In this document: one piece after another, positions 26,591 through 35,337 of the stretch | Numbering within the stretch: position 1 is the stretch's first letter | Layout of the letters: every line of letters starts with the position of its first letter | Assembly: GCA_017408985.1 (NCBI GenBank) | Contig: JAFQTO010000070.1 | Coordinates: forward strand, 81,934 to 145,933 | Direction of reading: 5' to 3' | Length of the DNA stretch: 64,000 nt | Origin: Clostridia bacterium | GTDB lineage: Bacteria; Bacillota; Clostridia; Oscillospirales; Butyricicoccaceae | Program-made: the position numbers and the translations under genes | Notes under the pieces: model-generated | The model's input: the letters and a program-made list of their open reading frames with translations, nothing else | Told to the model about the DNA's origin: nothing | Database searches by the model: none

Positions 26591-28705
26591 TTATTCCACG
26601 CCGAAGAGCAGGGCGTTGTAGGTGGGGAAAGGCCAGCTCTTTTCGTCTACGCAGCTTTCAAGCTTGTCGGCGTATTCACGCATCTCCGCCATAATGGGCA
26701 GCACCTTGTCTCGGTAGGCTGTGGCTTTGGAAATGTTGTCACCGGCGTTCTGTGCGCTCTTGAGGGCTTTGGCAAGCTTCTGACCTGCGTTTTTGAGCCC
26801 TGCGGTGGCTGCCGAAACGTCCTTGAGGATGGCGGCGGGCGCGGAGATATCAAGAGCGATGGCTGTGTCGCGCATATCCACTATAGACTTGGCAAGGAAG
26901 GATGCAAAAGCGATTACGGCAGGCAATATCTGACGGTTGCACATCTCAAGCATGGTCTCCGCTTCTATCTTGCAGTGCTTGATATAGCTCTCAAGCCTGA
27001 TCTCATAACGTGCCTCAAGCTCCTTGCGTGTGTAGATGCCGTATTTTTCGAACAGCTCCACGGCGGCAGGCTTGATAAGCTCGGCGGCGGCGGTAACGGC
27101 GTCGGGGATATCCTGCAGACCGCGCTCTTTGGCTTCTTTGCGCCACTCATCGGAGTAGTTGTTGCCGTTAAAGATTATGCGCTTATGCTCCCGCATAACG
27201 TCGGAGATTATGGCGTTGGTCTCACGGAAGATATCGTCGGCTTTTTCAAGTCGGTCGGCCATCTTGCTTAAAGTCTCGGCAACTATGGTATTGATGACCG
27301 TATTGCACTCGGCGATGGAGGAGCTTGAGCCCTGCATACGGAACTCAAACTTCTTGCCCGTAAAGGCGAAGGGCGAGGTACGGTTGCGGTCGGAAACGTC
27401 CTTGGGCAGGTTTGGCATAGTGGTAACGCCCAGCTGCATATTGCCGCCCTCGCGGATATTGGATGCACCGCCCGTTGCTATCTCGCACAGCACGTCGGTG
27501 AGCATATCGCCCAAAAAGATGGACATAATGCAGGGAGGCGCTTCGTTGCCGCCCAGACGGCAGTCGTTGCTGGGGGATGCCACCGACACACGCAGCAGGC
27601 CTGCGTACTCGTCCACCGCCCAGATAACGGCGGCAAGGAGCAGCAGGAAACGTGCGTTGGTCACGGGGGTCTTGCCCTGGTCCAGCAGGCTCTTGGTGCC
27701 GTCCGAGTTGACGGCGTTTATCGACCAGTTGTTATGCTTGCCGCTGCCGTTGACACCCTCGAAGGGCTTTTCGTGGAGCAGGCAGATCATATCACGGCGG
27801 AGGGCGACCTTTTTGAGGGTCTCCATGACCAGCTGATTCTGGTCGCAGGCGATGTTTGCCGAGCTGTACACGTTGGCAAGCTCGTGCTGAGCGGGTGCGG
27901 CTTCGTTGTGCTCGGTCTTTGCAGGCACGCCCAGACGCCACAGCTCGTTGTCCACCTCACGCATAAACGCCATAACACGGTCTTTGATGTTGCCGTAGTA
28001 GTGGTCGTCAAGCTCCTGACCCTTGGCGGGGCGGGCACCGAACAGCGTCCTGCCGCAGGTGATGAGATCGAGGCGCTTGGAGGCAAGCTTCTTGTCCACA
28101 AGGAAGTATTCCTGCTCTGCGCCTGCCATAGCGACGACCCTCTTGGTATCATTGTCTCCGAATGCGCGTACTATACGCATACTCTGGGTGTTGATGACCT
28201 CCATGGAGCGCAAAAGTGGAGTTTTCATATCCAGCGCTTCACCCGTAAAGGAGCTGAAGCAGGTGGGGATATACAGAGTCTCGTCCTTGACGAATGCAGG
28301 CGAGGTGCAGTCCCATATAGTATAGCCTCTTGCCTCAAAGGTAGCACGCAGGCCGCCCGAGGGGAAGCTGGATGCATCCGACTCACCTCTTACCAGCTCT
28401 TTGCCCGAAAAGCTCATAATAATACCGCCGTCGGGCAGAGGATTGATAAAAGAATCGTGCTTCTCAGCGGTAAAACCGGTCATAGGCTGGAACCAATGGG
28501 TATAATGGGTGGCACCCTGATCCAGCGCCCAGCGCTTGAGTCCGTTGGCAACTATGTCTGCCAGAGCAGGGTCAAGCGGCTTGCCGTTGTCGATGGTCTT
28601 TTTGAGCTGCTTGTAGGTCTCGCCGGGTAGATACTTGCGCATAGCCGTCTCGTTGAACACGGCTGACGCATAGGATGTCATAAGCTTATCTGCTATCTCA
28701 TTCAT
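26591..28705 (-). CDS. glnN: Glutamine synthetase type III
   Basis: 704 residues, the size of GSIII (about 700, far larger than the ~450 of GlnA). Signature blocks: GATHYTHWFQPMTG, HDSFINP, AGAEQEYFLVD, KTEHNEAAPAQHEL, GSGKHNNWSIN, RVSVASPSNDCRLGGNEAPP and FTGKKFEFRMQGSSSS, with the long helical C-terminus typical of the type. It makes glutamine from glutamate, ammonia and ATP in the cytoplasm. Start at ATG 28705 behind AAAGGGG. Monocistronic. No glnR or PII gene nearby. Confidence 0.95.
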   Translation of the reverse strand: MNEIADKLMTSYASAVFNETAMRKYLPGETYKQLKKTIDNGKPLDPALADIVANGLKRWALDQGATHYTHWFQPMTGFTAEKHDSFINPLPDGGIIMSFSGKELVRGESDASSFPSGGLRATFEARGYTIWDCTSPAFVKDETLYIPTCFSSFTGEALDMKTPLLRSMEVINTQSMRIVRAFGDNDTKRVVAMAGAEQEYFLVDKKLASKRLDLITCGRTLFGARPAKGQELDDHYYGNIKDRVMAFMREVDNELWRLGVPAKTEHNEAAPAQHELANVYSSANIACDQNQLVMETLKKVALRRDMICLLHEKPFEGVNGSGKHNNWSINAVNSDGTKSLLDQGKTPVTNARFLLLLAAVIWAVDEYAGLLRVSVASPSNDCRLGGNEAPPCIMSIFLGDMLTDVLCEIATGGASNIREGGNMQLGVTTMPNLPKDVSDRNRTSPFAFTGKKFEFRMQGSSSSIAECNTVINTIVAETLSKMADRLEKADDIFRETNAIISDVMREHKRIIFNGNNYSDEWRKEAKERGLQDIPDAVTAAAELIKPAAVELFEKYGIYTRKELEARYEIRLESYIKHCKIEAETMLEMCNRQILPAVIAFASFLAKSIVDMRDTAIALDISAPAAILKDVSAATAGLKNAGQKLAKALKSAQNAGDNISKATAYRDKVLPIMAEMREYADKLESCVDEKSWPFPTYNALLFGVE

Positions 28706-28804
28706 ACTGTTATGCCCCTTTGCACGGCTGTATTTTTTCTGTACCAATGATATCACAACGCCGCTCCGTTTACAAGCCAAAACAGAAAAATGATTTCAAA
28801 ATTA

Positions 28805-28843
28805 AAAACGGTGTCAAAATCCGATGGATCCTGACACCGTTTT
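28805..28843 (-). terminator. Intrinsic terminator
   Basis: Perfect 12-bp arms (AAAACGGTGTCA) with a 15-base loop, downstream of the acyltransferase-fold gene; A-rich/T-rich flanks. Confidence 0.8.
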
Positions 28844-28866
28844 GTGTGTTATATCAAACAAATGAC

Positions 28867-29730
28867 TTATTCAACGTCTCTCTCGACCTTTTCGAGAGGC
28901 TGTGAGAGCTGCTCAGGAGCCTCAAGGATCTTTCTGAACAGACGCATTGCACGGGCGTGATAAAGTCCGTCGCAGATGCGCTCGTCAGCCACCACCTTGA
29001 TCTCGAGAAGCTTGGCAGGCTTGATCTCCATGGTTTTTCTGTCGACCACGGGCATATACTGCTCCTTGCCGACGCAGACGAACATACCGATGGTACCGAA
29101 ATCGTAGATATGGTGATAGATACTGCGGATGCCGATGCTCTTGAGGTAGGTTACAAAGATGCTGCTGTGGAACGGAAGGGCATCAATAAGCGAGGAAGGA
29201 AGCGCGTTGATGCGGTCCAGCCACTTGAGAATAGCTACGAGCACTCTCAGTATGGGAGTAGGCAGAGACATAAGTGTCTCCATAAGCTTGTCGGTGGAGT
29301 TGGATGAGTCAGCCTCTTTGTTCTTCCATATCTCCTTGTGGAACTTCTCCTGCACCTCTGCGGCTGTTTCGTGGCCGGTGTAGCTGACCTTGATGGTGGT
29401 GCTGTCACCGTCGTCACGCATGGACTTCTTGATAGCCATAGCTATCTTGATATCGTTGTTGGCAAAAACTCTGCCGTTCATAACAAAGCGGTTAAGAGCG
29501 GGCATCTTTGCGTATACGCGCACCAGAGCGGCGTTGACAACATCCAGATAGGACAGCCTGACGCCCGTCTGCTGCTCCACATCCTTTATGTACCGATCAA
29601 TGGGAGCGCAGTCGATATTATCGGTAAAATAGACCTGCGCATCCGAGCGCTTGGTCATAACGTGGCAGAGTATTCTGTCATAAGGGCTGAGGGTCTTGAG
29701 TAGGCGAGCACCCTTTCTCTTCCAAAACAT
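28867..29730 (-). CDS. Stand-alone E2-type acyltransferase-fold protein lacking the catalytic His
   Basis: 287 residues resembling the catalytic domain of 2-oxo acid dehydrogenase E2 subunits: KTLSPYDRILCHVMTKRSDAQVYFTDNIDC, LSYLDVVNAALVRVY, PALNRFVMNGRVFANNDIKIAMAI, and at the C-terminus VADERICDGLYHARAM. In active E2/CAT-fold enzymes this last motif is H-R-x-x-D-G; here the His is replaced by Glu. There is no lipoyl or E1-binding domain, so it is not part of a dehydrogenase complex. An inactive scaffold, or an enzyme using different chemistry, is the best reading. It follows the coiled-coil gene by 15 bases. Ribosome site GGGGG. Confidence 0.78.
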   Translation of the reverse strand: MFWKRKGARLLKTLSPYDRILCHVMTKRSDAQVYFTDNIDCAPIDRYIKDVEQQTGVRLSYLDVVNAALVRVYAKMPALNRFVMNGRVFANNDIKIAMAIKKSMRDDGDSTTIKVSYTGHETAAEVQEKFHKEIWKNKEADSSNSTDKLMETLMSLPTPILRVLVAILKWLDRINALPSSLIDALPFHSSIFVTYLKSIGIRSIYHHIYDFGTIGMFVCVGKEQYMPVVDRKTMEIKPAKLLEIKVVADERICDGLYHARAMRLFRKILEAPEQLSQPLEKVERDVE

Positions 29731-29745
29731 AATGTATTCCCCCTT

Positions 29746-30327
29746 TTATTTTTTCTTGACGTAGGACAAAATCGCCCTGACGGGGTCGGTTTTTATCCTC
29801 TTGATGACCTGCTCACGTGCAGCCTGCCGCTTCATACGGGCGTTTTCCGTTTCAAGCTCGGCAATACGCCTGCGTGCAATGTCAAGCTCGGCACTCAGCT
29901 GAGTTTTTTCGTTCTCAAAGGTGATGAGATCATCACTTGCGGCAGCGGCACACTTATCATACTCGGCTTTGACTTCGGTCAGCTCCTCAAGCTGAGAAGC
30001 CAGCGCGGTCCTGAGCGACTCGACAGCGGCTTTCTGCTCGTCAAGCTGAGAAGCCAGCCGCAAGTTTTCCGCCCCGCATCTGTCAAGGGAGTCTGCCATC
30101 TCTTCCTTTTGCGAAATGAGTGCGGCACGCTGCAGGGCAAGCTCCTCGTTTTGGGCTTTGAGCTCTTTTATTCTGCATTCAAGCTCGGTTTTGTTCTGCT
30201 CAAGCTTTTTTGCGTCGTTCTCAGCGTCCATCAGTCGGTCGTTATGCTCGTTTTTCTGTGCTTCAAGATAGGCTATCACCTGTTTTTTGCGAAAACCGAA
30301 AACCGAGGTTTTGAAGCCTTTGTCCAT
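29746..30327 (-). CDS. DivIVA-like coiled-coil protein
   Basis: 193 residues beginning MDKGFKTSVFGFRKKQVIAYLEAQKNE, similar in layout to the membrane-binding N-terminus of DivIVA/GpsB proteins, followed by an almost unbroken coiled coil (about residues 30-170; heptads rich in Leu, Glu, Lys, e.g. LECRIKELKAQNEELALQRAAL) and a basic tail KRIKTDPVRAILSYVKKK. Probable scaffold of cell pole or division apparatus, by analogy only. AGGAG precedes ATG 30327. First gene of a two-gene operon with the acyltransferase-fold protein. Confidence 0.72.
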   Translation of the reverse strand: MDKGFKTSVFGFRKKQVIAYLEAQKNEHNDRLMDAENDAKKLEQNKTELECRIKELKAQNEELALQRAALISQKEEMADSLDRCGAENLRLASQLDEQKAAVESLRTALASQLEELTEVKAEYDKCAAAASDDLITFENEKTQLSAELDIARRRIAELETENARMKRQAAREQVIKRIKTDPVRAILSYVKKK

Positions 30328-30454
30328 ATAAACCCGCTCCTTTATCAAGCCGATTATTTTATTATAATAACACAGACCGCCGTTTTAGTCAACAAAACGC
30401 TGATACCTGTTGTTTTTATCCCGCAAAAAAACTCCGCCGCGACTCAATCACGAG

Positions 30455-31159
30455 TCAATTATCGGTCGAGCGCCTGTGATTTGTCAGCCGATAGCGCATA
30501 CACGGTCTGCCGCCGGTTTCGTAGTCGATCTCAGAGAGCAGCTCGCCTTTTTCGGCAAGATGGTTGAGGTACCGTCTCACCGTAACTCCCGTAAGCCCGA
30601 TGCGCTCGGCAACCTCCTCGCCCGTCATCCATGCAGACGGGTTCTTTTTCATTTCGTCAAGAATTGTATTCAGGGTCTTTTCCTGTATGCCTTTAGGCGA
30701 CTGTTCATCGTTCTTTTTATGCGAGTTGCCAAAGATGTAGTCTATATTTTTCTGATTCAGGACATCCACGCTCTTAAACGCCTCGAGATGGGAGATATAC
30801 TTATCAAGTGCAATACGAAAACGATCGTATGTAAAGGGCTTGACGAGATAGTCCACCGCGCCGAGATGAAGAGCTTCTTCCAGAGATGAGCGGTCGTTTG
30901 CCGCTGTCACCATAATAACATCAACCGATTTTTTGTTTTTTCGTATCTGCCGCAGCGTTTCAAAGCCGTCCATCAACGGCATGAACACATCAAGCACCAT
31001 CAGATCAACGTCATTTTGTTCAAGAAAATCAAGGGCGCTTTTGCCGTCCCTGCATTTGCCAACAACACGGAAATCTTTGCTGCGGTTGACGTACTGTTCG
31101 TTGATCATAGATACCATCGGATCATCCTCAACGATCAAAACTCTGTATTGATGCTGCAT
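30455..31159 (-). CDS. Response regulator, CitB/DcuR/MalR type
   Basis: 234 residues: receiver domain with acidic pocket EDD (10-12), phosphorylated Asp57 in MVLDVFMP, and Lys in YLVKPF; then a C-terminal helix-turn-helix (WMTGEEVAERIGLTGVTVRRYLNHLAEKGEL) of the CitB family. In such systems the regulator activates genes for uptake and use of citrate, C4-dicarboxylates or related compounds. Its start overlaps the kinase gene by 32 bases. The likely targets are the divergent SemiSWEET-like and SGNH-like genes. Confidence 0.92.
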   Translation of the reverse strand: MQHQYRVLIVEDDPMVSMINEQYVNRSKDFRVVGKCRDGKSALDFLEQNDVDLMVLDVFMPLMDGFETLRQIRKNKKSVDVIMVTAANDRSSLEEALHLGAVDYLVKPFTYDRFRIALDKYISHLEAFKSVDVLNQKNIDYIFGNSHKKNDEQSPKGIQEKTLNTILDEMKKNPSAWMTGEEVAERIGLTGVTVRRYLNHLAEKGELLSEIDYETGGRPCMRYRLTNHRRSTDN

Positions 31160-32789
31160 AACTACTCCTCTGTTTGTCGAATATTACAGTTACGGATGTT
31201 CCCGTGCCGTACTGCGAGTCAAGATGCACCTGCCCACCCAGATTTTCCACCAGACGCCTGACCTGATAAAGCCCCGTGCCGCGGCCGGTCCCCTTGGTGG
31301 AATAGCCGTTTTCAAACACCTTGTCCATGTCTTCCGCACGGATGCCTACACCCGTATCGTTTGCGGTGATCAGAAGTGCGTTCGGCTTTGAATAAATACC
31401 GAAAATAAGCTCTTTCGGCTTTTCAAAACCGGCCGTCTCATTCATCGCATCAAAGGCATTGTCAATAAGGTTGCCGATAATAGTGACCAGCGTTTCGTTG
31501 GGCATGGGATAATCGTTCTTTGAAAACTCCGAACCCTCCCGCAAAATAAACTTTACGTTCAGTTCGGAGGCTCTCGCCGTTTTACCGATCAGCAGCGCGG
31601 CAACGGCAGGCTCTTTTACGGCGGACATAATCTTGCTTATGGTTTCTCTTTGTACAATGGTGATGTTCTCAATATACGAGGCAGCTTCATCATACATTTC
31701 CATCTGCAAAAGGCCCAATATTACGTGCAGCTTATTGGTAAAATCGTGATTGTTGGCACGCATGGAGTCCACAAGATACCGCGTACCCGCAAGATCCTCC
31801 ATCAGCTTGATGTACTCCTCACGGTTATGGAGAATACCGACCGCTCCTACCGTCTCCCCGTCCTTGGTGATGGGAATACGGTCTATGAGAAGATTGCTGT
31901 TTCGAAGCCTTGCATCGTGTGCGCCAAACTCCTTTTCGCCCATCAAAAGGGTGGTTTCGAACACCCCGGGATCGCAAACGGCTTCCAGCGACCCGCCTAC
32001 GATGTCCTGCTCGACGGAGGACACCTCGCACCCAAGCATTTTTACCGCAGAGCTGTTGATGAACTGTACTCGGTTGTTCCCGTCGATGGCAATGACACCT
32101 TCGGCAAGGGACTCAAGAATATTATCCCTGATCCGGTACATCGCCGAGAAAACGTCGGGCTCGTAGCCGTGAAGCTTCTTTTTTATGTTTTCCGAAAGCT
32201 CTGCCGAAACAATGACCTCCATCAAAACAGCAGCCACGGTGATCAATGCAAATACCAACATAGTAGGCAGCATTTCTTTTTTTATGCTTTCACGAAGCAT
32301 GACCGAAATAACAAAACCTGCGTAATTGCCGTTTTCGTCGTAGATAGCGGCATAAGCACGGCGCTGTTTTCCGGACGGGCCGCTACTGTCCTCGGTATAA
32401 AAATCGGTGTCATCAAAGCTCGGTATTGTGCCGTCGTACACCGTGCCGATCAGATCGTGGTTTGAGTGATACAGTCTTTTATTGTCGGCACTTATGATGG
32501 AAATAACGTCGATATCCCCCAGAGATTTTTGAAGTGAATCGAGATAATCGGTCAGATGCCCGCCGTTTGTTTCGCTTGTAATATCATCCATCATCGGCGA
32601 AGTTGCTATGGTTTGAGAAATATTCTGCAGGTTGCGGTCACGCTTTTGGGTCTCAAAATGAACGTTGATAAGAACACCCGTGCCGCCAAGCACCACGGCA
32701 AGCAATATAATAAGTATCAGCTGGGTCATAAAAATCTTCCGTTGGATCTGATGCAGTGAATTGCTGAGCATCCGTTTTTTCCTTTTCAC
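31128..32789 (-). CDS. Sensor histidine kinase, CitA/DcuS type
   Basis: 553 residues: membrane segment (about 20-40), extracytoplasmic PAS-like sensor domain (about 45-175, ending GNYAGFVISVML), second membrane segment, cytoplasmic PAS (ALAEGVIAIDGNNRVQFINSSAVKMLG), Spo0B-like H-box NNHDFTNKLHVILGLLQM and ATPase motifs NLIDNAFDAMN and DTGVGI. This is the DcuS/CitA/MalK family, which senses a small organic acid outside the cell. GTG at 32789 chosen: GGGGAGG lies 8 bases upstream and MLSNSL would leave a poor spacing. Co-transcribed with the regulator downstream. Confidence 0.92.
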   Translation of the reverse strand: MKRKKRMLSNSLHQIQRKIFMTQLILIILLAVVLGGTGVLINVHFETQKRDRNLQNISQTIATSPMMDDITSETNGGHLTDYLDSLQKSLGDIDVISIISADNKRLYHSNHDLIGTVYDGTIPSFDDTDFYTEDSSGPSGKQRRAYAAIYDENGNYAGFVISVMLRESIKKEMLPTMLVFALITVAAVLMEVIVSAELSENIKKKLHGYEPDVFSAMYRIRDNILESLAEGVIAIDGNNRVQFINSSAVKMLGCEVSSVEQDIVGGSLEAVCDPGVFETTLLMGEKEFGAHDARLRNSNLLIDRIPITKDGETVGAVGILHNREEYIKLMEDLAGTRYLVDSMRANNHDFTNKLHVILGLLQMEMYDEAASYIENITIVQRETISKIMSAVKEPAVAALLIGKTARASELNVKFILREGSEFSKNDYPMPNETLVTIIGNLIDNAFDAMNETAGFEKPKELIFGIYSKPNALLITANDTGVGIRAEDMDKVFENGYSTKGTGRGTGLYQVRRLVENLGGQVHLDSQYGTGTSVTVIFDKQRSSYAASIQSFDR

Positions 32790-32907
32790 ATTCTCTGCCT
32801 CCCCGTATGCTTGTCTGTATCTTATCATAATTTTACTTTATAAAACAGCTTTTGAAAGTAAAATAAACGGGAAAACCCGCAAAAATATGTTGGTTATTTT
32901 GTTAAAA

Positions 32908-32936
32908 TTGATATGCATCAGTCCTTGTGATATGTT
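32908..32936 (+). promoter_or_regulatory. Promoter for the SemiSWEET-like/SGNH operon
   Basis: TTGATA (32908-32913), 17 bases, TATGTT (32931-32936), 34 bases before the ATG at 32970. The weak -10 fits an activator-dependent promoter. Confidence 0.5.
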
Positions 32937-32969
32937 GATAGCACCAAACATCACAAAGGAGATTTTATT

Positions 32970-33254
32970 ATGGAGATCGCACCTGTCCTCGAAACCGTTA
33001 TGCTCGTATGCTTTGGCTTTTCCTGGCCTATGAATCTGATCAAGGTATATAAATCAAGAACAGCAAAAAGCACAAGCCTGCCGTTCATTCTTCTTATTCT
33101 TACCGGATATGTAGCCGGAATTTCGGCCAAAATCGCACTCGGCAACATCAACTACGTTTTGGTGGCATACCTGCTTAACCTTTCCATCGTTTCTCTCAAC
33201 CTCATAATCTACTTCCGCAATGCATCACTCGATAAAAAAGCAAACAAGGCATAA
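32970..33254 (+). CDS. SemiSWEET-like / PQ-loop small transporter
   Basis: 94 residues with three membrane segments, the size of one triple-helix bundle: CFGFSWPMNLIKVYKSRTAKSTSLPFILLILTGYVAG contains the Pro and the K-S-R-T-A-K-S-T-S-L-P segment of the MtN3/PQ-loop repeat, followed by NINYVLVAYLLNLSIVSLNLIIYF. SemiSWEETs work as dimers moving small sugars; PQ-loop relatives move other metabolites. AAAGGAG before the ATG. First gene of a pair, divergent from the two-component system. Confidence 0.8.
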   Translation: MEIAPVLETVMLVCFGFSWPMNLIKVYKSRTAKSTSLPFILLILTGYVAGISAKIALGNINYVLVAYLLNLSIVSLNLIIYFRNASLDKKANKA

Positions 33255-33268
33255 GGAGATACACGATC

Positions 33269-33856
33269 ATGTATGAAAACGAAATTACAAAGTTCAAATC
33301 CTTAAATCAGCTTGCAGCATCCGGCGGCATCGTCATTCTGGGCGGCAGCGAGGATGTCAGTATTCCTCTGGCAGAACTGAAGCAGGCATTTTCGGTAAGC
33401 GACAATATCTACAATCGCAGTATCGCGGGACTTAAGGCCGCCGATGCGGCAAACGTTTATTACGAGTGTATCGCGGAGCTTTGCCCCGACACGGTCATCC
33501 TGCACATCGGCGAAGCCGATCTGCCGGGCTTTTCGGGAAATGAGGCCGCTTTTGAAAAAGACTGCCGCGCCCTCATCAATGCCGTCAGATGCAAAAACAA
33601 GCACACACGTATCGTGATCGTATCATTGAAAAATCACGACAATCACTCTGTCACGGCCAAGCTCAACAAGAGTCTTGAATACATTGCCGACTCGGAAAAA
33701 TGCGAGTTTGAGGATATTTCGGTAAAGCGGGTCCAAAGCGCAAAAGAAAGCCGCGAGATAACAGCCTTCCTGTATGACATCGGTTTTTTGAGACCGCTGA
33801 ACATCAAGCGTCCCGTCAATAATCTGGTAAGAACATTTTTCTGCTACGGCGCTTAA
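33269..33856 (+). CDS. SGNH/GDSL-like hydrolase-fold protein
   Basis: 195 residues. IVILGGSEDVSIPL near residue 21 takes the place of the GDS motif, and VYYECIAELCPDTVILHIGEADL resembles the block III region (G-x-N-D) of SGNH esterases with Glu-Ala in place of Asn-Asp. The classic catalytic residues are therefore incomplete and activity is uncertain. No signal peptide. Starts 14 bases after the SemiSWEET-like gene; function unknown, but an intracellular partner acting on the imported compound is plausible. Confidence 0.6.
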   Translation: MYENEITKFKSLNQLAASGGIVILGGSEDVSIPLAELKQAFSVSDNIYNRSIAGLKAADAANVYYECIAELCPDTVILHIGEADLPGFSGNEAAFEKDCRALINAVRCKNKHTRIVIVSLKNHDNHSVTAKLNKSLEYIADSEKCEFEDISVKRVQSAKESREITAFLYDIGFLRPLNIKRPVNNLVRTFFCYGA

Positions 33857-33874
33857 ATATATCAAAATATCAAA

Positions 33875-33911
33875 AAAGCGAACCCGGCACTTCGATCCGG
33901 GTTCGCTTTCT
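33875..33911 (+). terminator. Intrinsic terminator
   Basis: Perfect 13-bp arms (AAAGCGAACCCGG) with a 9-base loop, followed by CTCTGTTTT. Confidence 0.8.
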
Positions 33912-33983
33912 CTGTTTTGGCAATTTACACTACGTCATATGCAGTCCTGCGGGAACCTGCCGTAATGCAGAGGTTTGGGTATA

Positions 33984-35153
33984 TTACTTGGCACCGAAGT
34001 TTTCGGGCAGCTCGATTATTGCCGCCGACAGCATCTTGGCGCGTTTTGTGATGGACTCCAGGTTGACAAACTCCTCGGGAGAATGGGCTCTGCCGCCGGA
34101 GGGGCCTACGCTGCACACGCTGGGTGCGCCTGCCATAGTGGTGTAGGATGCATCCGAGCCGCTTGACTTGAGCTTGGGCTCAAGGGGGCCGAAGCCGTAT
34201 TTTTCGGAAACAAAGCTGATGTGGGCTGCAAGAGCATAGTTGTCCTCGGTGGCATCCATGGGCAGTCTCTCGCCTACGATATCAAAGGAGGACTCGGTAC
34301 CCTCAATATAGGACTTGGCTATAATACCCTCCACATGGTCGCGGATGATCTGTCTCTGCTCAAGCTTCCAATAGCGGTTATACAGAGTGAACATAGCCTC
34401 ACCGGGAACGGTATTGGGGGAGGTGCCGCCCTTGATCATACCGCAGTTATAGGTGATCTGAGCCTGATCGGAGGGCGCCTCGATAGCCAGTATCTTGTGA
34501 GCGGCCTCCTTGATGGCGCTGATGCCCTGCGCGTATGCGGAGCCTGCGTGGGTTGCTCTGCCTTTGATGTATACCTTGTAGCGGATAGAGCCTTTTCTGC
34601 CGACGGTGATGCTCTTGCCGTCGCCGCCCTCAAGGGTGATAGCGGCGGCACAGCCGCGGGCGTTGTTACGGATAAAATCCTTGCCCTCCTCCAAAGAGAG
34701 GCCCTCGCTGAGCTCCTCGTCGGGGATCATAATGAATCTGACGGGACGGCTTATATAGCCGCAGTCCTTAAGCGCCGACATAATAAGCAGACCGATCACC
34801 AGACCGCCCTTCATATCCACCGTGCCGGGGCCGTACATTTTGCCGTCCTCTGTACGGCAGACGGGCTCTTTGAAGGTACCGCGGGGATGCACTGTATCAA
34901 GATGCCCGGTAAAGGCAACGGGCAGCATCGACGCCTGCTCGTTCATAGTGATAAGCAGACCGTTGCCGGCTTTTTCGAACTCTTTGACAAAAACGTTGAG
35001 GCCGCGGCTCTCGGCAAATTTTTTGATAAAATCGGCTAATGCCGATACGTCGTCCACGTCAGGGGTATAGCTCTCAAGCTCCACCATTTCTTTGAGAAGC
35101 TGCACGTATTCGCTCTCGTGCTCTTCTATGTATCTGAATACTTTTTCTGTCAT
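33984..35153 (-). CDS. M20 family metallopeptidase (glutamate carboxypeptidase-like)
   Basis: 389 residues. Metal and catalytic residues: AFTGHLDTVHP (His and Asp), GPGTVDMKGGL (bridging Asp) and IPDEELSEG (Glu general base). The lid domain carries KVYIKGRATHAGSAY, and RAHSPEEFVN near the C-terminus supplies the last ligand. Overall closest in look to carboxypeptidase G2-type enzymes that release C-terminal glutamate. Located in the cytoplasm (no signal peptide). Ribosome site CGGAGG. Promoter and an inverted repeat lie upstream; a LysR gene is next door. Confidence 0.88.
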   Translation of the reverse strand: MTEKVFRYIEEHESEYVQLLKEMVELESYTPDVDDVSALADFIKKFAESRGLNVFVKEFEKAGNGLLITMNEQASMLPVAFTGHLDTVHPRGTFKEPVCRTEDGKMYGPGTVDMKGGLVIGLLIMSALKDCGYISRPVRFIMIPDEELSEGLSLEEGKDFIRNNARGCAAAITLEGGDGKSITVGRKGSIRYKVYIKGRATHAGSAYAQGISAIKEAAHKILAIEAPSDQAQITYNCGMIKGGTSPNTVPGEAMFTLYNRYWKLEQRQIIRDHVEGIIAKSYIEGTESSFDIVGERLPMDATEDNYALAAHISFVSEKYGFGPLEPKLKSSGSDASYTTMAGAPSVCSVGPSGGRAHSPEEFVNLESITKRAKMLSAAIIELPENFGAK

Positions 35154-35173
35154 TTTGCTCGCCTCCGTGTTTC

Positions 35174-35251
35174 AGTATATATTTTTCTGCCGCGGTTTTC
35201 AAGCTCATAAAGGGCAGAATCTGTGTCCCGAATATAGTTTTGGGCTATATT
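35174..35251 (-). promoter_or_regulatory. M20 promoter and upstream inverted repeat
   Basis: Minus-strand TTGAAA (35097-plus offset: 35197-35202... read as TTTCAA at 35197-35202), 17 bases, TATACT (35174-35179). About 30 bases further upstream lies AATATAG-TTTTGGG-CTATATT (35231-35251), a 7-bp inverted repeat with T-N11-A spacing inside, the form LysR proteins bind, beside a LysR gene. Confidence 0.55.
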
Positions 35252-35337
35252 AATATCAAAATATGCTATATCTTTTTGCATTTTTGCTATTTAATACCGG
35301 GTTTATTCAAGTTATAATAATAATGCAGCCGTATCGG

